Shown here: positions 24,446-34,500 of the stretch, in pieces
Position numbering within the stretch: the first letter of the stretch is position 1
Layout of the letters: every line of letters begins with the position of its first letter
From: Deltaproteobacteria bacterium
GTDB taxonomy: Bacteria > Myxococcota_A > Polyangia > Polyangiales > Polyangiaceae
Assembly: GCA_016218915.1 (NCBI GenBank)
Contig: JACRCQ010000042.1
Coordinates: 186,001 to 250,000, forward strand
Length of the DNA stretch: 64,000 nucleotides
Direction of reading: 5' to 3'
The notes under the pieces: model-generated
Seen by the model: only the letters and a program-made list of their open reading frames with translations
Database searches by the model: none
What the model was told of the DNA's origin: nothing
Translations under genes and position numbers: made by a program

Positions 24446-25438
24446 ATGAATCTTATCCGCCCCCTGTGCCTGATCGCCTTGACCCTGCCCATGGCATGCA
24501 GCAAGTCCGGCGGCGATGCCGCCCCGGTCAGCAGCGCAAGCGCGCCCGTCGTGCGCTCTTCTGCGGATCGACGCCCGGATCGCCCCCGCGTTCGCAGCGC
24601 CGAAGGAATGGTCGGCATGCTGCTGGGCGAGACCCACGAGCTCACGCTCAAGGACGAGCAGAAGGCAGCGCTCGACAAGATCGAGCAGCGGCTTCGCAGC
24701 GACGACAAGGGCCCGCTGCCCGAGGTCAAGGAGCTGCAGTCCACCATGGTGGCCGGCGTCAAGGCGGGCAAGCTCGACATGGCGAAGATCGCGCAGATCA
24801 AGGCGGACATCGACAAGGCCATGCAGGCGCGCAGGGACAAGGACGCAGAAGCGCTCAATGGCCTGTATGCAGCGCTGGAGCCCGCGCAGCGCAAGTCCCT
24901 CGCCACCGCCCTGCGCACCAAGCAGGCCGAGCGCGAGGCCAGGATCGCGGCGCGCAAGGCCGATGCTCCCAAGCCCGACGCAACCGAGTGGAAGAAGCAC
25001 AAGCTCGAGCAGATGACCAAGGATCTGGACCTTGATGCTGCGCAACAGAAGAAGGTCGAAGCGTTGCTGGCGAAGGACTCGAGTCAGGCGCCCGCTTCGC
25101 TCGACGAAGCCCAGAACGAGATGAAGAAGCGGCTCGACGCGCTGCTGACCGCGTTCGAGGGCGACAGCTTCGACGCCAAGAAGCTGGAGGTCCCCGCCAT
25201 GGCAGGCAAGATGACCGAGATGATGGACCAGCAAGCCCAGTTCCTGTCGCTGGTACTCCCGATCCTCAAGCCGGAGCAGCGCGAGAAGATGGCGGCAAAC
25301 ATGGACAAGCAGACCGTCCGCCGCGGTCCAGGCGGAGGACCCATGGGCCCTCCCATGGGCGGCCCCCCGGGCCACCCCAGGATGGACCCGGGCAACGGCC
25401 CCCCCAGCGGCCCTGGTCCGGCCGGCCCTGCAAGGTAG
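24446..25438 (+). CDS. Spy/CpxP-like (LTxxQ) periplasmic lipoprotein
   Basis: A 330-residue lipoprotein (signal peptide, lipobox LPMAC at Cys18). The mature part is almost all charged alpha helix with the Spy/CpxP hallmark LTxxQ in variant form: LEPAQRKSL (around 151) and LKPEQREKM (around 275), each preceded by a long helix. Two such helical domains occur in tandem. The C-terminal 40 residues are Gly/Pro/Met-rich low complexity. Spy-like proteins are ATP-independent chaperones and CpxP-like ones stress sensors; which applies is unknown. The gene is divergent from the sulfatase and 38 bases ahead of another lipoprotein gene. Confidence 0.78.
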   Translation: MNLIRPLCLIALTLPMACSKSGGDAAPVSSASAPVVRSSADRRPDRPRVRSAEGMVGMLLGETHELTLKDEQKAALDKIEQRLRSDDKGPLPEVKELQSTMVAGVKAGKLDMAKIAQIKADIDKAMQARRDKDAEALNGLYAALEPAQRKSLATALRTKQAEREARIAARKADAPKPDATEWKKHKLEQMTKDLDLDAAQQKKVEALLAKDSSQAPASLDEAQNEMKKRLDALLTAFEGDSFDAKKLEVPAMAGKMTEMMDQQAQFLSLVLPILKPEQREKMAANMDKQTVRRGPGGGPMGPPMGGPPGHPRMDPGNGPPSGPGPAGPAR

Positions 25439-25476
25439 CGCACCGGTTGTCCCCCAGCTCGGCTATGATCCCGCCG

Positions 25477-26181
25477 ATGCGACGCCCCTTTTCGATTCTG
25501 GCCTGCTTCGTCGCCCTCGGGTGCGCGGGCGCGCGCGATCCCCAGTGCCCGATCGCCATACCTCCGCCTCCCCCAACCGCATCCTGCGCACCGAGCGCTC
25601 CTGCGTCGAGCAGCTCGGCTCCGACTCCGGTCGGCATTCCTGACCTTTCATGGCTCGGCTCGGCCAAGACGGTCCGGATTGAACGCGGAAGGGGTGGCCT
25701 CACAGGAAGCTGGGTGGTTCACTACGACCTGCGACGTCGCGACGCAAACTTCATCGGGACCGGAGTTCTCACAGCCAATCGCCTCGCTCGGAAGTCGCCG
25801 AGCGAGGAAGGTCAGCGGCAATTCCGCTCAGGCGCTCTCGAGCTCAGCATCCCTGCACCGGCCATCGACTCGCTGCTCGAAGCGCTTTCGCGCACCGCGA
25901 TCCGTGGGCCGGTCGCGCCCGGTACGGTGCGGGTCGTGGCATCGGACGACTATCCCTGGTGGATCATCGACATCGAAGAAGCAGATAGCTGCACCGACGG
26001 ACGGTGCATGCCTGCCCGCAGCATCAGGCTCACGAGCCCGCCCACCGGCTCGCGGCCAGCGCCCTGGTTCCTCTGGCCTTCGGAGCGTCCTCTGGAGATC
26101 GACCCCGCAACGCCCGCCTCGGCCTGCGAAGCACTAGTCCCGCTCCTGCGCGACGACGCATTCCAGGCCCTGATTCGCTGA
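25477..26181 (+). CDS. Putative lipoprotein of unknown function
   Basis: A 234-residue protein if started at the ATG at 25477. The lipobox VALGC follows a short hydrophobic segment, then a Pro/Ser/Ala-rich linker (about residues 25-55) and a beta-rich globular part with four cysteines, two of them in DSCTDGRC. In-frame TTG (25447) and ATG (25465) starts exist upstream but give poorer signal peptides. I do not recognise the family. It follows the Spy-like lipoprotein closely on the same strand and is probably cotranscribed. It ends 15 bases from the convergent HD/PATAN gene. Confidence 0.65.
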   Translation: MRRPFSILACFVALGCAGARDPQCPIAIPPPPPTASCAPSAPASSSSAPTPVGIPDLSWLGSAKTVRIERGRGGLTGSWVVHYDLRRRDANFIGTGVLTANRLARKSPSEEGQRQFRSGALELSIPAPAIDSLLEALSRTAIRGPVAPGTVRVVASDDYPWWIIDIEEADSCTDGRCMPARSIRLTSPPTGSRPAPWFLWPSERPLEIDPATPASACEALVPLLRDDAFQALIR

Positions 26182-26196
26182 GCGCGTCTCGGCGAG

Positions 26197-29100
26197 CTAC
26201 AGCCTTCTCGGCCCGAGCCCCATCGGAGGTCCCTTGGCAGCCGAGAACGAGAAGTAGCGCATCACAGCGAGCGTGTAGATCAGCGCGTTGACCTCTTCCT
26301 CATCCGCAAGCCTTCGACGATACAGGTCCATCACGGTCGCATCGCCAGGCTCGATCGACGCCAGGATCGAGAGCGCTGTCTCGTCCGAGATCAGGCACGA
26401 GACATCGCCCTGCGAGCTGATGATCAGCTTGCGATCCTTCATCTTGTAGAGCGTTCCACGGATCCGATTCCGATCCGTCCACGCCCGCACCGTTGCCAGC
26501 ACCGCCCGCAGCGGCTCCAGCCGCACCCCCACCTTGCCACCCCAGTTCTCCAGCAGGCTCACGTCGCGGTAGAAGCTGTAGGTCGTGCCTGGCGTCTGGT
26601 TCGCAATCGCGGCCAGCTTGCGCATCATCTGCTCTTGCAGCACCACCTCGAGCGCACCTCGCTGCACCAGATCCTGCAGCACCAGGAACTCGCCCAGCGG
26701 GGCGTCGATCAGCGCAGCTTCTCCGACCGCCTGCTCGACCACCTGCGTGGTGATCAGCCCGCCTTCCACCAGCATCTCGCCCAGAAGCGCTACCGGTCGC
26801 CCTGTCTTGATCTTGATCGGGCACCCGTCGCGGAACTCCAGCAGATGCTCGACCCCCTCGGGCTCTCGCAGCACCACGCTCCCCGTGGCGTCGTGATCGA
26901 GCATGTACACCAGGATGTGCACCATCGGCGTGGAGGTGAGATCCCCCTTCGCCGTCGCCTTCGCAGGGTGGTGGCCCGAGGATCCGCCGGGACGCGTCGA
27001 CAGGACAGGGCCCGCCGGCTGCGAGTGCGGTTGCGAAATGTAGGCATCCATCGCCTCGACAACCTGCGACGGACTCGTTCCAAACGAAGGGAAGGACGGG
27101 TGAGAATCGCTCGACAGCTCCTCGCTGTCCTCGTTCTCGCCGTCGCTCACATCCACAGGGATGTCGCCCGGCGGTGTGTCTTCGCGAGCCTCCGCCACCG
27201 CGACCACCGGGTCCGAAGCGCGCTTGCGGATCGCTTCCTCGGGCGGCGAGCTGGTGGGCTCGGGCTCGGCCGGTGTAGAGGGCTTCTTGAACTCCGCCCA
27301 GGGCTTGGGCATCTTGCGACCGGCGGGCGGAGGCGACGTCTCCGCGTTGGGTCCCGGCGAGGACTCCACAGGCGGGTAGGACATGCCGGCGAGGGGCGAA
27401 CGCTGGGACTTGGATGGATCTTCGCGCCAGGGAGGTGGCACGCGACCGGAGCGGGGAGCCGGAGACGGATCCGAGACCGGAGCAGAGCGCATCGATTGCG
27501 GCGGGCCTGATCGCGGCCCAGAGGCCGGAATGCTGTCCGACGACTGCCGGAGCGGCGGCGCGACCACCTGCGGCAGCGGTCCCTGCGACGGTGCTGGCAT
27601 CGAGATCGGCGGGATGGGCACGGACATCGGCGGCGGCGTCGGCACAGGCAGCGGCGCGGCCGTGGGCGCAGACTTGCGTACCGCTCTCGCTGCGCCGGTG
27701 GGACGCATCGGTGGCTTCTGCTGGCCAGGCAACACCAGCTGACGCGTCACCAGCAGCGTGTAGAGCAGCGTGCTGACGACCTTGTCGCTCACCGCATACT
27801 GGTTGTACAGGTCGTCCATCGACTGCGGCTTCGACCGGATCATCTCGAGCAGGATCTGCTCCTCCGGCGTCAGCGACAGGCCGCTCAGATCCACCTCCGC
27901 GTGCAGCACGATCGGGTGGTTCGCCAGCTTCGTGAGCGTGGCGACGATCCGCGCTTGCGATCGCCACACGCGATTGGCTGCGAGGATGATGTCGAGCGGC
28001 TCGCACTCCGCCTGCCCATCGCCTGCCCATCGAGCCAGCGCGTTGAAGTCCTGGTAGAACTCGTACGTCGTCTCGTCCGGAAGCTTCACCAGCCACTCCA
28101 CACGGTGAAGCAGCTGCGAACGCAGCGCCTGCGTCATGCCCTCTGCAGCAACCAGCCCCTGCTGCACCAGGAAGTCGCTGACCCGCAGCCCCTGCTGGCG
28201 CGCAGCCATCGTGCAGGCATCCATCGCGGGCGGAGCGATCAGGCGTGCGGCAATCAGCTCCTCGCCGATCGGCGCAATGGGATTGCCCACCTGCACACGC
28301 GTGGGCACGCCGCCTTCGAAGTACATCACGTGCGACTTGCTGTCCGGATCCCGGATCACGAGCGAGCCGGTGAACCCTCGATCCAGCATGTATACAAGCA
28401 CATGCGGAAGCGGCGTGTTCTTGAAGTTGCCGGTCGCTGTCGCTCGATCCGGCAGCGCGACCGGCTGCGGGCGTAGCGCGGGGTTCGCTTCCCGACGGAA
28501 GAACTGCGTGCCCTCTTCGGGCTCATCCTCGGGTTGCTCCTCCTCCGCTCCATAGGGCGAGGGCTCGTACAGCGTACGCTCGTCGCCACCGCTGTCGGGC
28601 ATGATCACGATCGGCGGACGCGGCACCGCCGGAGGCGCAGAGGCGCGCGGAGGCGGCTCTTGCTGCCAGCCGAGCGACAGGCTTGCAGACGTCGACGGAG
28701 CTTCGGTCGATGGGTAGGAGGCCTCGGACTGGACCGAGGACGGGGGATTCGACGGCGGCACGTCGGACACGCGCGCTTCGCCCTCTTCGACCGGCTCCAA
28801 TCCCTTGGTCCAGCCATCGGTGCTTATCACGCGACGGACTTCGAGCTTGCCCTCCTGCTTGAGCAGGTCGACCACCCGAGGCGGATTCAGGATCCCCCCC
28901 CGCGCATCGACCACGATCTTCAATCGCGGCTTGTGGGGAGGACGTCGCTCCTCGCTCGGCAGCACCTCGGCCGTCTCGCCCGCGGCGAGCTGCACCACCG
29001 TGCCCACCGGCATGAGCCCGAGCGCGCTCACCAGCATGCGCAGGATCGTCCGATCCGTGGCGTCGGTCAGCTCGTTGGCGAGCGTCGCGACCGCAAAGTC

Positions 29101-30216
29101 CGGGAGCGGCGGCGCGAGCCCGGGCTCTGGCGTCAGCAGGTCGTTGTACCTGCGGGCGATCGCGATGATCCGCGCCTGCAGCGTGGGCTCCAGCATGCCG
29201 TCGTACACGGGCCCGAGCGACGCCTGGCGCTTGACCCACAGCGACTCGTACGTGATCACCGTCCGCGCGATCGTCGGCTCGTTCAACCGTCCCACAGCGG
29301 TCAGCACCACCGCGGTCCCCGACGGCATGTGGTCTTCGTCCCAGTCGGACAAACGCGCTGCAATGGCGCCCTTGGGCAGCTTGGACTCCGCGCGCGGACG
29401 ACCCACGTCGTGCATGAGCGCTGCCATGGCGATCTGCGACAGAACCAGCCGATCGGCCGTGATCTCGCGAGCGGCTGCCACCGCGAGGATCGCCGTGTTC
29501 ACCGCCCGCCCCGCATCGTCGTGGTTCGCGTTGCGAACCTCGGTCACGCCGAGGAACGCCGGCGCTTTGCCCTCCGAGAGATCCACCAGGTTCTGCGCGA
29601 TCCGCTTGAGGCGCCGCGGCAGCACGAGCCGTCCGGCTCGCAACGCCTCGAAGAACCGACGCATCACCACCACAGCCGACGCGTAGGTGCGCACCAGGCG
29701 CTGCTCGAACTTCAGCCGTTCGAGCGTGAGCCCTCGCACGCGCACCGAGTCCGCAACCGGACGCAGCTTGATCTTGGTGGTGGGAGACTTGAACTCCGAG
29801 GTCTTCTTGTTGCGGAGCGCAGTGCCGAGCGCCTCGGCGAATGCCTTCAGGTCCTTGGGCTGGACATCGCGCTGGATCGTCAGCTCCGCGCCGCCGCACC
29901 ACATCAGGTGCTCGCCCAGCTCGGCTGCCGCCTCGTAGGCCGCGCGCGTTCCCTGCAGCAGCTGGCCTCCGATCAGGACCACACGCTCGGCGAACAGGAT
30001 CACCAGATCGCTGCCTGCGTGCAGGCAGTAGTACACCACGGCCCGATGGGTCTGCTCCAGGGCGCGGGAGAATGCCTGGTTCTCGACGTCGTGGACCCGC
30101 ACCATCTGCGCCAGGCGGTAGAGCGCTACGAGCGCCTCTTCGCCAGAATCGCGCGCTCGAGCGGTACGTACCTGCTCGCCAGCGTCCTTGGTGACGATGT
30201 CCAGTCCGCTGGTCAC
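26197..30216 (-). CDS. HD-domain protein with two PATAN (DUF4388) domains
   Basis: A 1339-residue cytoplasmic signalling protein. Residues about 25-140 are a helical/beta module related to part of the adjacent kinase. Residues about 180-400 form an HD-type phosphohydrolase-like domain with MAALMHDVGRP (H269-D270). Residues about 595-700 and 1100-1200 are two PATAN/DUF4388 domains (FKNTPLPHVLVYMLDRGFTGSL and LTSTPMVHILVYMLDHDATG), each followed by a winged helix-like tail. A Pro/Ser-rich linker of about 250 residues separates them. The GTG start overlaps the kinase stop by four bases (GTGA). Likely role: a phosphorylation-dependent second-messenger or scaffold output for the kinase. HD-GYP residues beyond HD are not convincing, so activity on c-di-GMP is unproven. 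Confidence 0.82.
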   Translation of the reverse strand: MTSGLDIVTKDAGEQVRTARARDSGEEALVALYRLAQMVRVHDVENQAFSRALEQTHRAVVYYCLHAGSDLVILFAERVVLIGGQLLQGTRAAYEAAAELGEHLMWCGGAELTIQRDVQPKDLKAFAEALGTALRNKKTSEFKSPTTKIKLRPVADSVRVRGLTLERLKFEQRLVRTYASAVVVMRRFFEALRAGRLVLPRRLKRIAQNLVDLSEGKAPAFLGVTEVRNANHDDAGRAVNTAILAVAAAREITADRLVLSQIAMAALMHDVGRPRAESKLPKGAIAARLSDWDEDHMPSGTAVVLTAVGRLNEPTIARTVITYESLWVKRQASLGPVYDGMLEPTLQARIIAIARRYNDLLTPEPGLAPPLPDFAVATLANELTDATDRTILRMLVSALGLMPVGTVVQLAAGETAEVLPSEERRPPHKPRLKIVVDARGGILNPPRVVDLLKQEGKLEVRRVISTDGWTKGLEPVEEGEARVSDVPPSNPPSSVQSEASYPSTEAPSTSASLSLGWQQEPPPRASAPPAVPRPPIVIMPDSGGDERTLYEPSPYGAEEEQPEDEPEEGTQFFRREANPALRPQPVALPDRATATGNFKNTPLPHVLVYMLDRGFTGSLVIRDPDSKSHVMYFEGGVPTRVQVGNPIAPIGEELIAARLIAPPAMDACTMAARQQGLRVSDFLVQQGLVAAEGMTQALRSQLLHRVEWLVKLPDETTYEFYQDFNALARWAGDGQAECEPLDIILAANRVWRSQARIVATLTKLANHPIVLHAEVDLSGLSLTPEEQILLEMIRSKPQSMDDLYNQYAVSDKVVSTLLYTLLVTRQLVLPGQQKPPMRPTGAARAVRKSAPTAAPLPVPTPPPMSVPIPPISMPAPSQGPLPQVVAPPLRQSSDSIPASGPRSGPPQSMRSAPVSDPSPAPRSGRVPPPWREDPSKSQRSPLAGMSYPPVESSPGPNAETSPPPAGRKMPKPWAEFKKPSTPAEPEPTSSPPEEAIRKRASDPVVAVAEAREDTPPGDIPVDVSDGENEDSEELSSDSHPSFPSFGTSPSQVVEAMDAYISQPHSQPAGPVLSTRPGGSSGHHPAKATAKGDLTSTPMVHILVYMLDHDATGSVVLREPEGVEHLLEFRDGCPIKIKTGRPVALLGEMLVEGGLITTQVVEQAVGEAALIDAPLGEFLVLQDLVQRGALEVVLQEQMMRKLAAIANQTPGTTYSFYRDVSLLENWGGKVGVRLEPLRAVLATVRAWTDRNRIRGTLYKMKDRKLIISSQGDVSCLISDETALSILASIEPGDATVMDLYRRRLADEEEVNALIYTLAVMRYFSFSAAKGPPMGLGPRRL

Positions 30217-32960
30217 GCAACCCCCTCCGCCGTGTTGCCGGCCGCCACGCGCTGCTCGATCTGACCAGCCGCCGCTGCCGCCTTGCTGCGCGTCTCCTCC
30301 GACGTCCCCCATCGTGACTGGGCGACTTCGCGAAGCTGCGATGACACCTTGATCGAGCGGCACACTTCGCCGAGCGCTTCGATAGCGGCGATGCGCGACG
30401 TCTCCCGGTTCTCGGAGGTCAGCAGCCCGCCCTTCTTCGCCAGCTCCAACGCCATGTCCTCGCCGCGCTCCGGAGACAGCGACAGGATCGCCTTGAACAG
30501 CTCCTTGCGTTCCTCGGCTTCGATCGTGGAGAACGTCGGTGCCTTGATCTGACGCACGATGTTCGGCACGGCAGCGCGCAGACCGTGGCGCGCCAGCACG
30601 CGGTAGACAGCGATCCTCGTGCGCTGCGACGGGTCGGCGCACAGCCGGTTGAGCTCACCGGCGAGCGCGTCGGGCGTGTCCGCCGACAGCACCTGCGCCT
30701 CGATCCGGATCATCGGGTCCTTGCTCTTCGCGAGATTCGACAGGATCTTTCGCGTCGCCGGCGTTCCCACCTTCTTGAGCAGCGCAAGCACCGGCGCCGA
30801 AACCGCCGGATCCAGATCCTGGATGCTCACGCCCACTTCCTCCTTCGCCACCGGCATCGCGCGCTCGATGTACTCGAGCAGCACTTTGCGCAGCTCCATC
30901 GGCGAGGTGGAGCGATACGCGCCCAGCACCTTGGGAAGGTGATCCGGGTTCAATCGCATCAGCGCCGGGGCAAACTCGGTCACGCCCTCTGGCTTCGACT
31001 GCAGACGATCCAGCGCCAGCGCCAACGCCTCCCCGCCCAGCAGCGCATCGTCGATCAATCCCCCGATCCGCGCCGCCTGCTTCGCGTCCACTCGATCGGA
31101 GACCTGCTTGCGCAACGCTTCGCAGAACGCCAGCACCATGGTCAGCCGACCCGCCACGATCAGGTCGCACGCCGATCGCCCCAGCGACCCCATCACCGTC
31201 GGCAAATCCTGCTGCTCGTCCGCGTCGATGATCGCATCGCACAACGCCCGGACGTACCTCTCGGTCCATTGCTCGTTGGGCACCACCATCCGCGGCGAGA
31301 CCGCCGCGCGAACCACCTCGTCGAGCGCCATCGGTCCTGCGCCGTGCTGCGACTTGAGCGCCGCATCGTCGGTCGATACCGCCATGGCGCGCACTTCCAC
31401 CGACGCAGCGTTCATCGCCGACTCTGCGGCGTGCTTCTCCAGCTCACCGGCCTCGCTGTAGAACAGCTCTCGCTCGCCTGCCCCGCCTTCGGCGAATACG
31501 TCGATCGCCTCCACCTCCACGTGCTTCAATCCGCGATCCCAGAACGCCGCCACGATGTCGTCCTCGGGCGCGAGATCCTTCCCCGGATCCAGAGTCCATA
31601 GCTCGATCGTGCTCTTGAACTCCTCGAGCGTGACCCCGGGCTTGAACCGTATCTCGCGGATCCCGCACTCGAACAGGTTGTACGGGATCATGTCGTTCGG
31701 CGGCCCGGGCTCCCAGATCGTCTGGCCGAACCGCAGGAACGAATAGGGACGGCACGTCACGTTGACCAGATTGGGATCGTCCTTGAGCGCGTCGACGAAC
31801 ACGCCGTGCACCGTGCGCACTGCACGCTGCGTGGCCGGGTGCTCCCACCCCATGGTCCGCACGTTCGGCAGGAACCGCTCCAGCGCCTTGAACAGCTCCT
31901 GGAGCTTGAGCACGCGGGGATCGTCGTCTCCCGCGAGCTCCTCCATCTCCTCGGCTTCGACCTCTTCCTCAGGCGCGGGCGTCGGCTCCGGCCCTTCCTC
32001 GACCTCGATCGACGGTCCCTCGGCCACCGCAGCCCGGGACACCGAAGCACCCGCTCCGCCCAGCCTCGCCACGAGCTTGCGCAGGTCGGCGAGCATCTCC
32101 TTGGCGTCAGCGTGACGATTGCGACGGTCCCAGCTCAGCGATTTGTCGATGAACTTGACGACCTCGACCGGAAGGTCGGGTGCGAGACGGGCTATGGAGG
32201 GGACCGGTGTTGTGGCCGCAAGGATCAAGGCCTCGTTCTCGGTCCGGGCGGTGTGGATCCGGTGCCCTGTCACGAGCGCGTGCAGAATCGCTCCAATGGA
32301 GAACAGGTCCGCACGACCGTCGAGCTGGTCCGTCAGCCCCATCGCCTGCTCGGGCGACATGTAGTGAGGTGTGCCGAGTGCTGTGCCTGCGCGCGTACGC
32401 TCCGCGGTCGCAGACCGCAGCTGCGCCACTCCGAAGTCGAGCACCTTCACCACGCCCTTGTGCGTCAGGAAGATGTTCGGAGGCTTCAAATCGCGGTGAA
32501 TTACGCCGGCCGCGTGACATGCCGCCAGGCAATCGATCACCGGATCCACAATCTGCAGGGACCGCACCACAGGAAGCTTGCGCCCCGACTTCTTCCACAA
32601 GTCCCGAAGCGTCTCGCCTTCGAGCAGCTCCATCACCAGAAATGGCGCACCATCCTCGGTCAGATCGTCGTCGAGCACCGCGACACAGGCGTCGTGCCCC
32701 ACCGAGTTCGTCACGTAGCCTTCACGCAAGAAGCGGTCTTTTACAGCCTGATCGTGCGCGAGCACCGTGTGAAGGATCTTCAAGGCGACGCGCTGGCCAT
32801 TGCGGTGCGTTGCCGAGAACACCGACGCCATTCCGCCGGTGCCGATCAGGGCATCAACGCGCCACTTTTCTTTGATCGTGGAACCGACCCGCGCACTGGG
32901 GTCCTCGGCAGACGCTTCAGCGCCTCCCTTCGGGGAATCTCGGCGGGGATCCACGGCCAT
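30213..32960 (-). CDS. Eukaryote-type Ser/Thr protein kinase with helical-repeat tail
   Basis: A 915-residue soluble kinase. All kinase elements are present: glycine loop GTGGMASVF, ATP-anchoring Lys61 in VALKIL, catalytic VIHRDLKPPN (D157), DFGVAQ (175-177), and the APE-region GTPHYMSPEQA. An acidic Glu/Pro linker (about 310-345) follows, then a module (about 348-486) related to the N-terminus of the downstream protein, then HEAT-like helical repeats to the end (IRIEAQVLSADTPDALAGELNRL and similar). No membrane segment, so it is a cytoplasmic Hanks-type kinase as in myxobacteria. The ATG at 32960 is preferred over an in-frame TTG at 32972. Confidence 0.93.
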   Translation of the reverse strand: MAVDPRRDSPKGGAEASAEDPSARVGSTIKEKWRVDALIGTGGMASVFSATHRNGQRVALKILHTVLAHDQAVKDRFLREGYVTNSVGHDACVAVLDDDLTEDGAPFLVMELLEGETLRDLWKKSGRKLPVVRSLQIVDPVIDCLAACHAAGVIHRDLKPPNIFLTHKGVVKVLDFGVAQLRSATAERTRAGTALGTPHYMSPEQAMGLTDQLDGRADLFSIGAILHALVTGHRIHTARTENEALILAATTPVPSIARLAPDLPVEVVKFIDKSLSWDRRNRHADAKEMLADLRKLVARLGGAGASVSRAAVAEGPSIEVEEGPEPTPAPEEEVEAEEMEELAGDDDPRVLKLQELFKALERFLPNVRTMGWEHPATQRAVRTVHGVFVDALKDDPNLVNVTCRPYSFLRFGQTIWEPGPPNDMIPYNLFECGIREIRFKPGVTLEEFKSTIELWTLDPGKDLAPEDDIVAAFWDRGLKHVEVEAIDVFAEGGAGERELFYSEAGELEKHAAESAMNAASVEVRAMAVSTDDAALKSQHGAGPMALDEVVRAAVSPRMVVPNEQWTERYVRALCDAIIDADEQQDLPTVMGSLGRSACDLIVAGRLTMVLAFCEALRKQVSDRVDAKQAARIGGLIDDALLGGEALALALDRLQSKPEGVTEFAPALMRLNPDHLPKVLGAYRSTSPMELRKVLLEYIERAMPVAKEEVGVSIQDLDPAVSAPVLALLKKVGTPATRKILSNLAKSKDPMIRIEAQVLSADTPDALAGELNRLCADPSQRTRIAVYRVLARHGLRAAVPNIVRQIKAPTFSTIEAEERKELFKAILSLSPERGEDMALELAKKGGLLTSENRETSRIAAIEALGEVCRSIKVSSQLREVAQSRWGTSEETRSKAAAAAGQIEQRVAAGNTAEGVA

Positions 32961-33122
32961 GGTGCGACGCAAGGAGGAGAAAAGAGCGCTCCTCGAATAC
33001 CGTTGAACCGCGTTGTGGCTTCAGGGTCAAGACCGGCGGTGAGCGAAAGCCCCGAAGCCACAAATTCGCCCTGGAGCGGCTTCACATATCACCATTTCCA
33101 GGCTTGTCGCCCGATTGCAGAT

Positions 33123-33614
33123 CTAGGGCTGGGGCAGGCCGTACCGACGCCCCCCCACCACCAGGACCACCCCCCCAGCCTCGTCCTCCTCCAGCGCCGA
33201 TCCAAGCGAAGTCTGCGCATGGCGCGTGAACTTCGCCTCAAACGCCCCCCCCTTCACCCCAACGTAGACGGCCCCCCCCTCGCCCACCCTCATCCGCTCG
33301 GGCGCAAGCCACTCCTGGGTCTGGTCCGAGAGCGTCAGCTTCACCCCTTCTGGCTCCACTTCGGCCCGGATCACATAGTACGGCGCGTCGTCCACCACGA
33401 AGTACGTCCAATCGTACCCGTTGGTCAGGATGTACCGCCCGTCGTCAGGGTGCCTGGAAATCCAACCATGCAGCGCCTTGGATAGCGCCGCGTTCTCCAC
33501 CATCGCTCCGTCGTGCCAGAACCGCCCCTGGTCATCGAGTCGGATCGTGCTCTCCCTCGAAGCTCCTGGGGGCGGAGGCAGACGGAAGAAGTCCGGATGA
33601 TCCCCGGGTTTCAT
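33123..33614 (-). CDS. DUF1285-like protein
   Basis: A 163-residue soluble beta-rich protein. The stretch RLDDQGRFWHDGAMVEN, a helix SKALHGWISRHPDDGRYIL and then FVVDDAPYYVIRAEV follows the order seen in DUF1285 proteins, a family of two small beta barrels of unknown role. The gene follows the cyclophilin lipoprotein gene by 13 bases and is probably cotranscribed with it. No catalytic motif is seen. Confidence 0.68.
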   Translation of the reverse strand: MKPGDHPDFFRLPPPPGASRESTIRLDDQGRFWHDGAMVENAALSKALHGWISRHPDDGRYILTNGYDWTYFVVDDAPYYVIRAEVEPEGVKLTLSDQTQEWLAPERMRVGEGGAVYVGVKGGAFEAKFTRHAQTSLGSALEEDEAGGVVLVVGGRRYGLPQP

Positions 33615-33627
33615 GGCGGCGGCCGCG

Positions 33628-34377
33628 CTACTTCTGCTCCACCACCACCGAGTTGATCAGCACCGGATCAATCGGCACGTCGTCGTATCCCATCTTCGAT
33701 CCGGTCGGCACCGATTCGATCGCAGCCACCACTTCCATGCCCTCGACCACCATCCCGAACACGGCGTAGCCATCAGGGTTCTGGGGACTTCCGCCTGGAT
33801 CCAGGAACTTGTTGTCGACCGTGTTGATGAAGAACTGCGACGTCGCCGAGTTGGGATCCGAGGTTCGCGCCATCGCGATCGTGCCCTTGAGGTTCGACAG
33901 CTTGGAGGTCTTCGCCTCGTTGATGATCGGCTCGTACGTCGCGGTCTGCTCCTGCATGTTCTCGTTGAGCCCGCCGCCCTGGATCATGAAGTCCTTGATC
34001 ACCCGGTGGAAAATCAGCCCATCGTAGAACTTGTCGTCCGCGTACTTCTTGAAGTTGTCCACCGTGATGGGCGACTTGTCCGGATTGAGCTCGATCACGA
34101 TCTTGCCCTTGGAAGTGTCCAGCGTCGCGATCGTCTTGGTGCCACCCTCAGCAGGCACCGCCGCATCCGCATCTGGCAGGCCGCCATCATCGAGCGTGCC
34201 CCCGGTCCCGCCGATGCCAGCTGCTCCGCCAGTGCCTGCCGTTCCGCCGGTGCCCGCCGTTCCGCCGATTCCCGCGGCACCCGCCGTGCCCGCTGTCCCT
34301 GTCGAATCACTGCTCGAGCAAGCTCCGACCAGAGCCGCGAGCGCGCCGCACACAACGAGGATGGTGAGTCTGTTCAT
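33628..34377 (-). CDS. Cyclophilin-type peptidyl-prolyl isomerase lipoprotein
   Basis: A 249-residue exported prolyl isomerase. Signal peptide and lipobox LVGAC (Cys20) are followed by a Gly/Ala/Thr-rich linker of GTAGTGG type (about 25-62) and a compact bacterial cyclophilin domain (about 80-249) with FYDGLIFHRVIKDFMIQGG, the catalytic arginine in FHRV, GTIAMART and SQFFIN. It should assist folding of periplasmic or outer-membrane proteins. Divergent from the methyltransferase at 34501. Confidence 0.93.
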   Translation of the reverse strand: MNRLTILVVCGALAALVGACSSSDSTGTAGTAGAAGIGGTAGTGGTAGTGGAAGIGGTGGTLDDGGLPDADAAVPAEGGTKTIATLDTSKGKIVIELNPDKSPITVDNFKKYADDKFYDGLIFHRVIKDFMIQGGGLNENMQEQTATYEPIINEAKTSKLSNLKGTIAMARTSDPNSATSQFFINTVDNKFLDPGGSPQNPDGYAVFGMVVEGMEVVAAIESVPTGSKMGYDDVPIDPVLINSVVVEQK

Positions 34378-34500
34378 GATCCGAACCGTCGCGCGGTTCG
34401 GCCCGATCCGTCAAGCTCGGCCCGCTGCGCCTCCCCCCCACCCGCCCCAGACCCCTCGTTTGTTGCCATCAGGGCTGCACCGGGTATACGCCCAGGGTCC

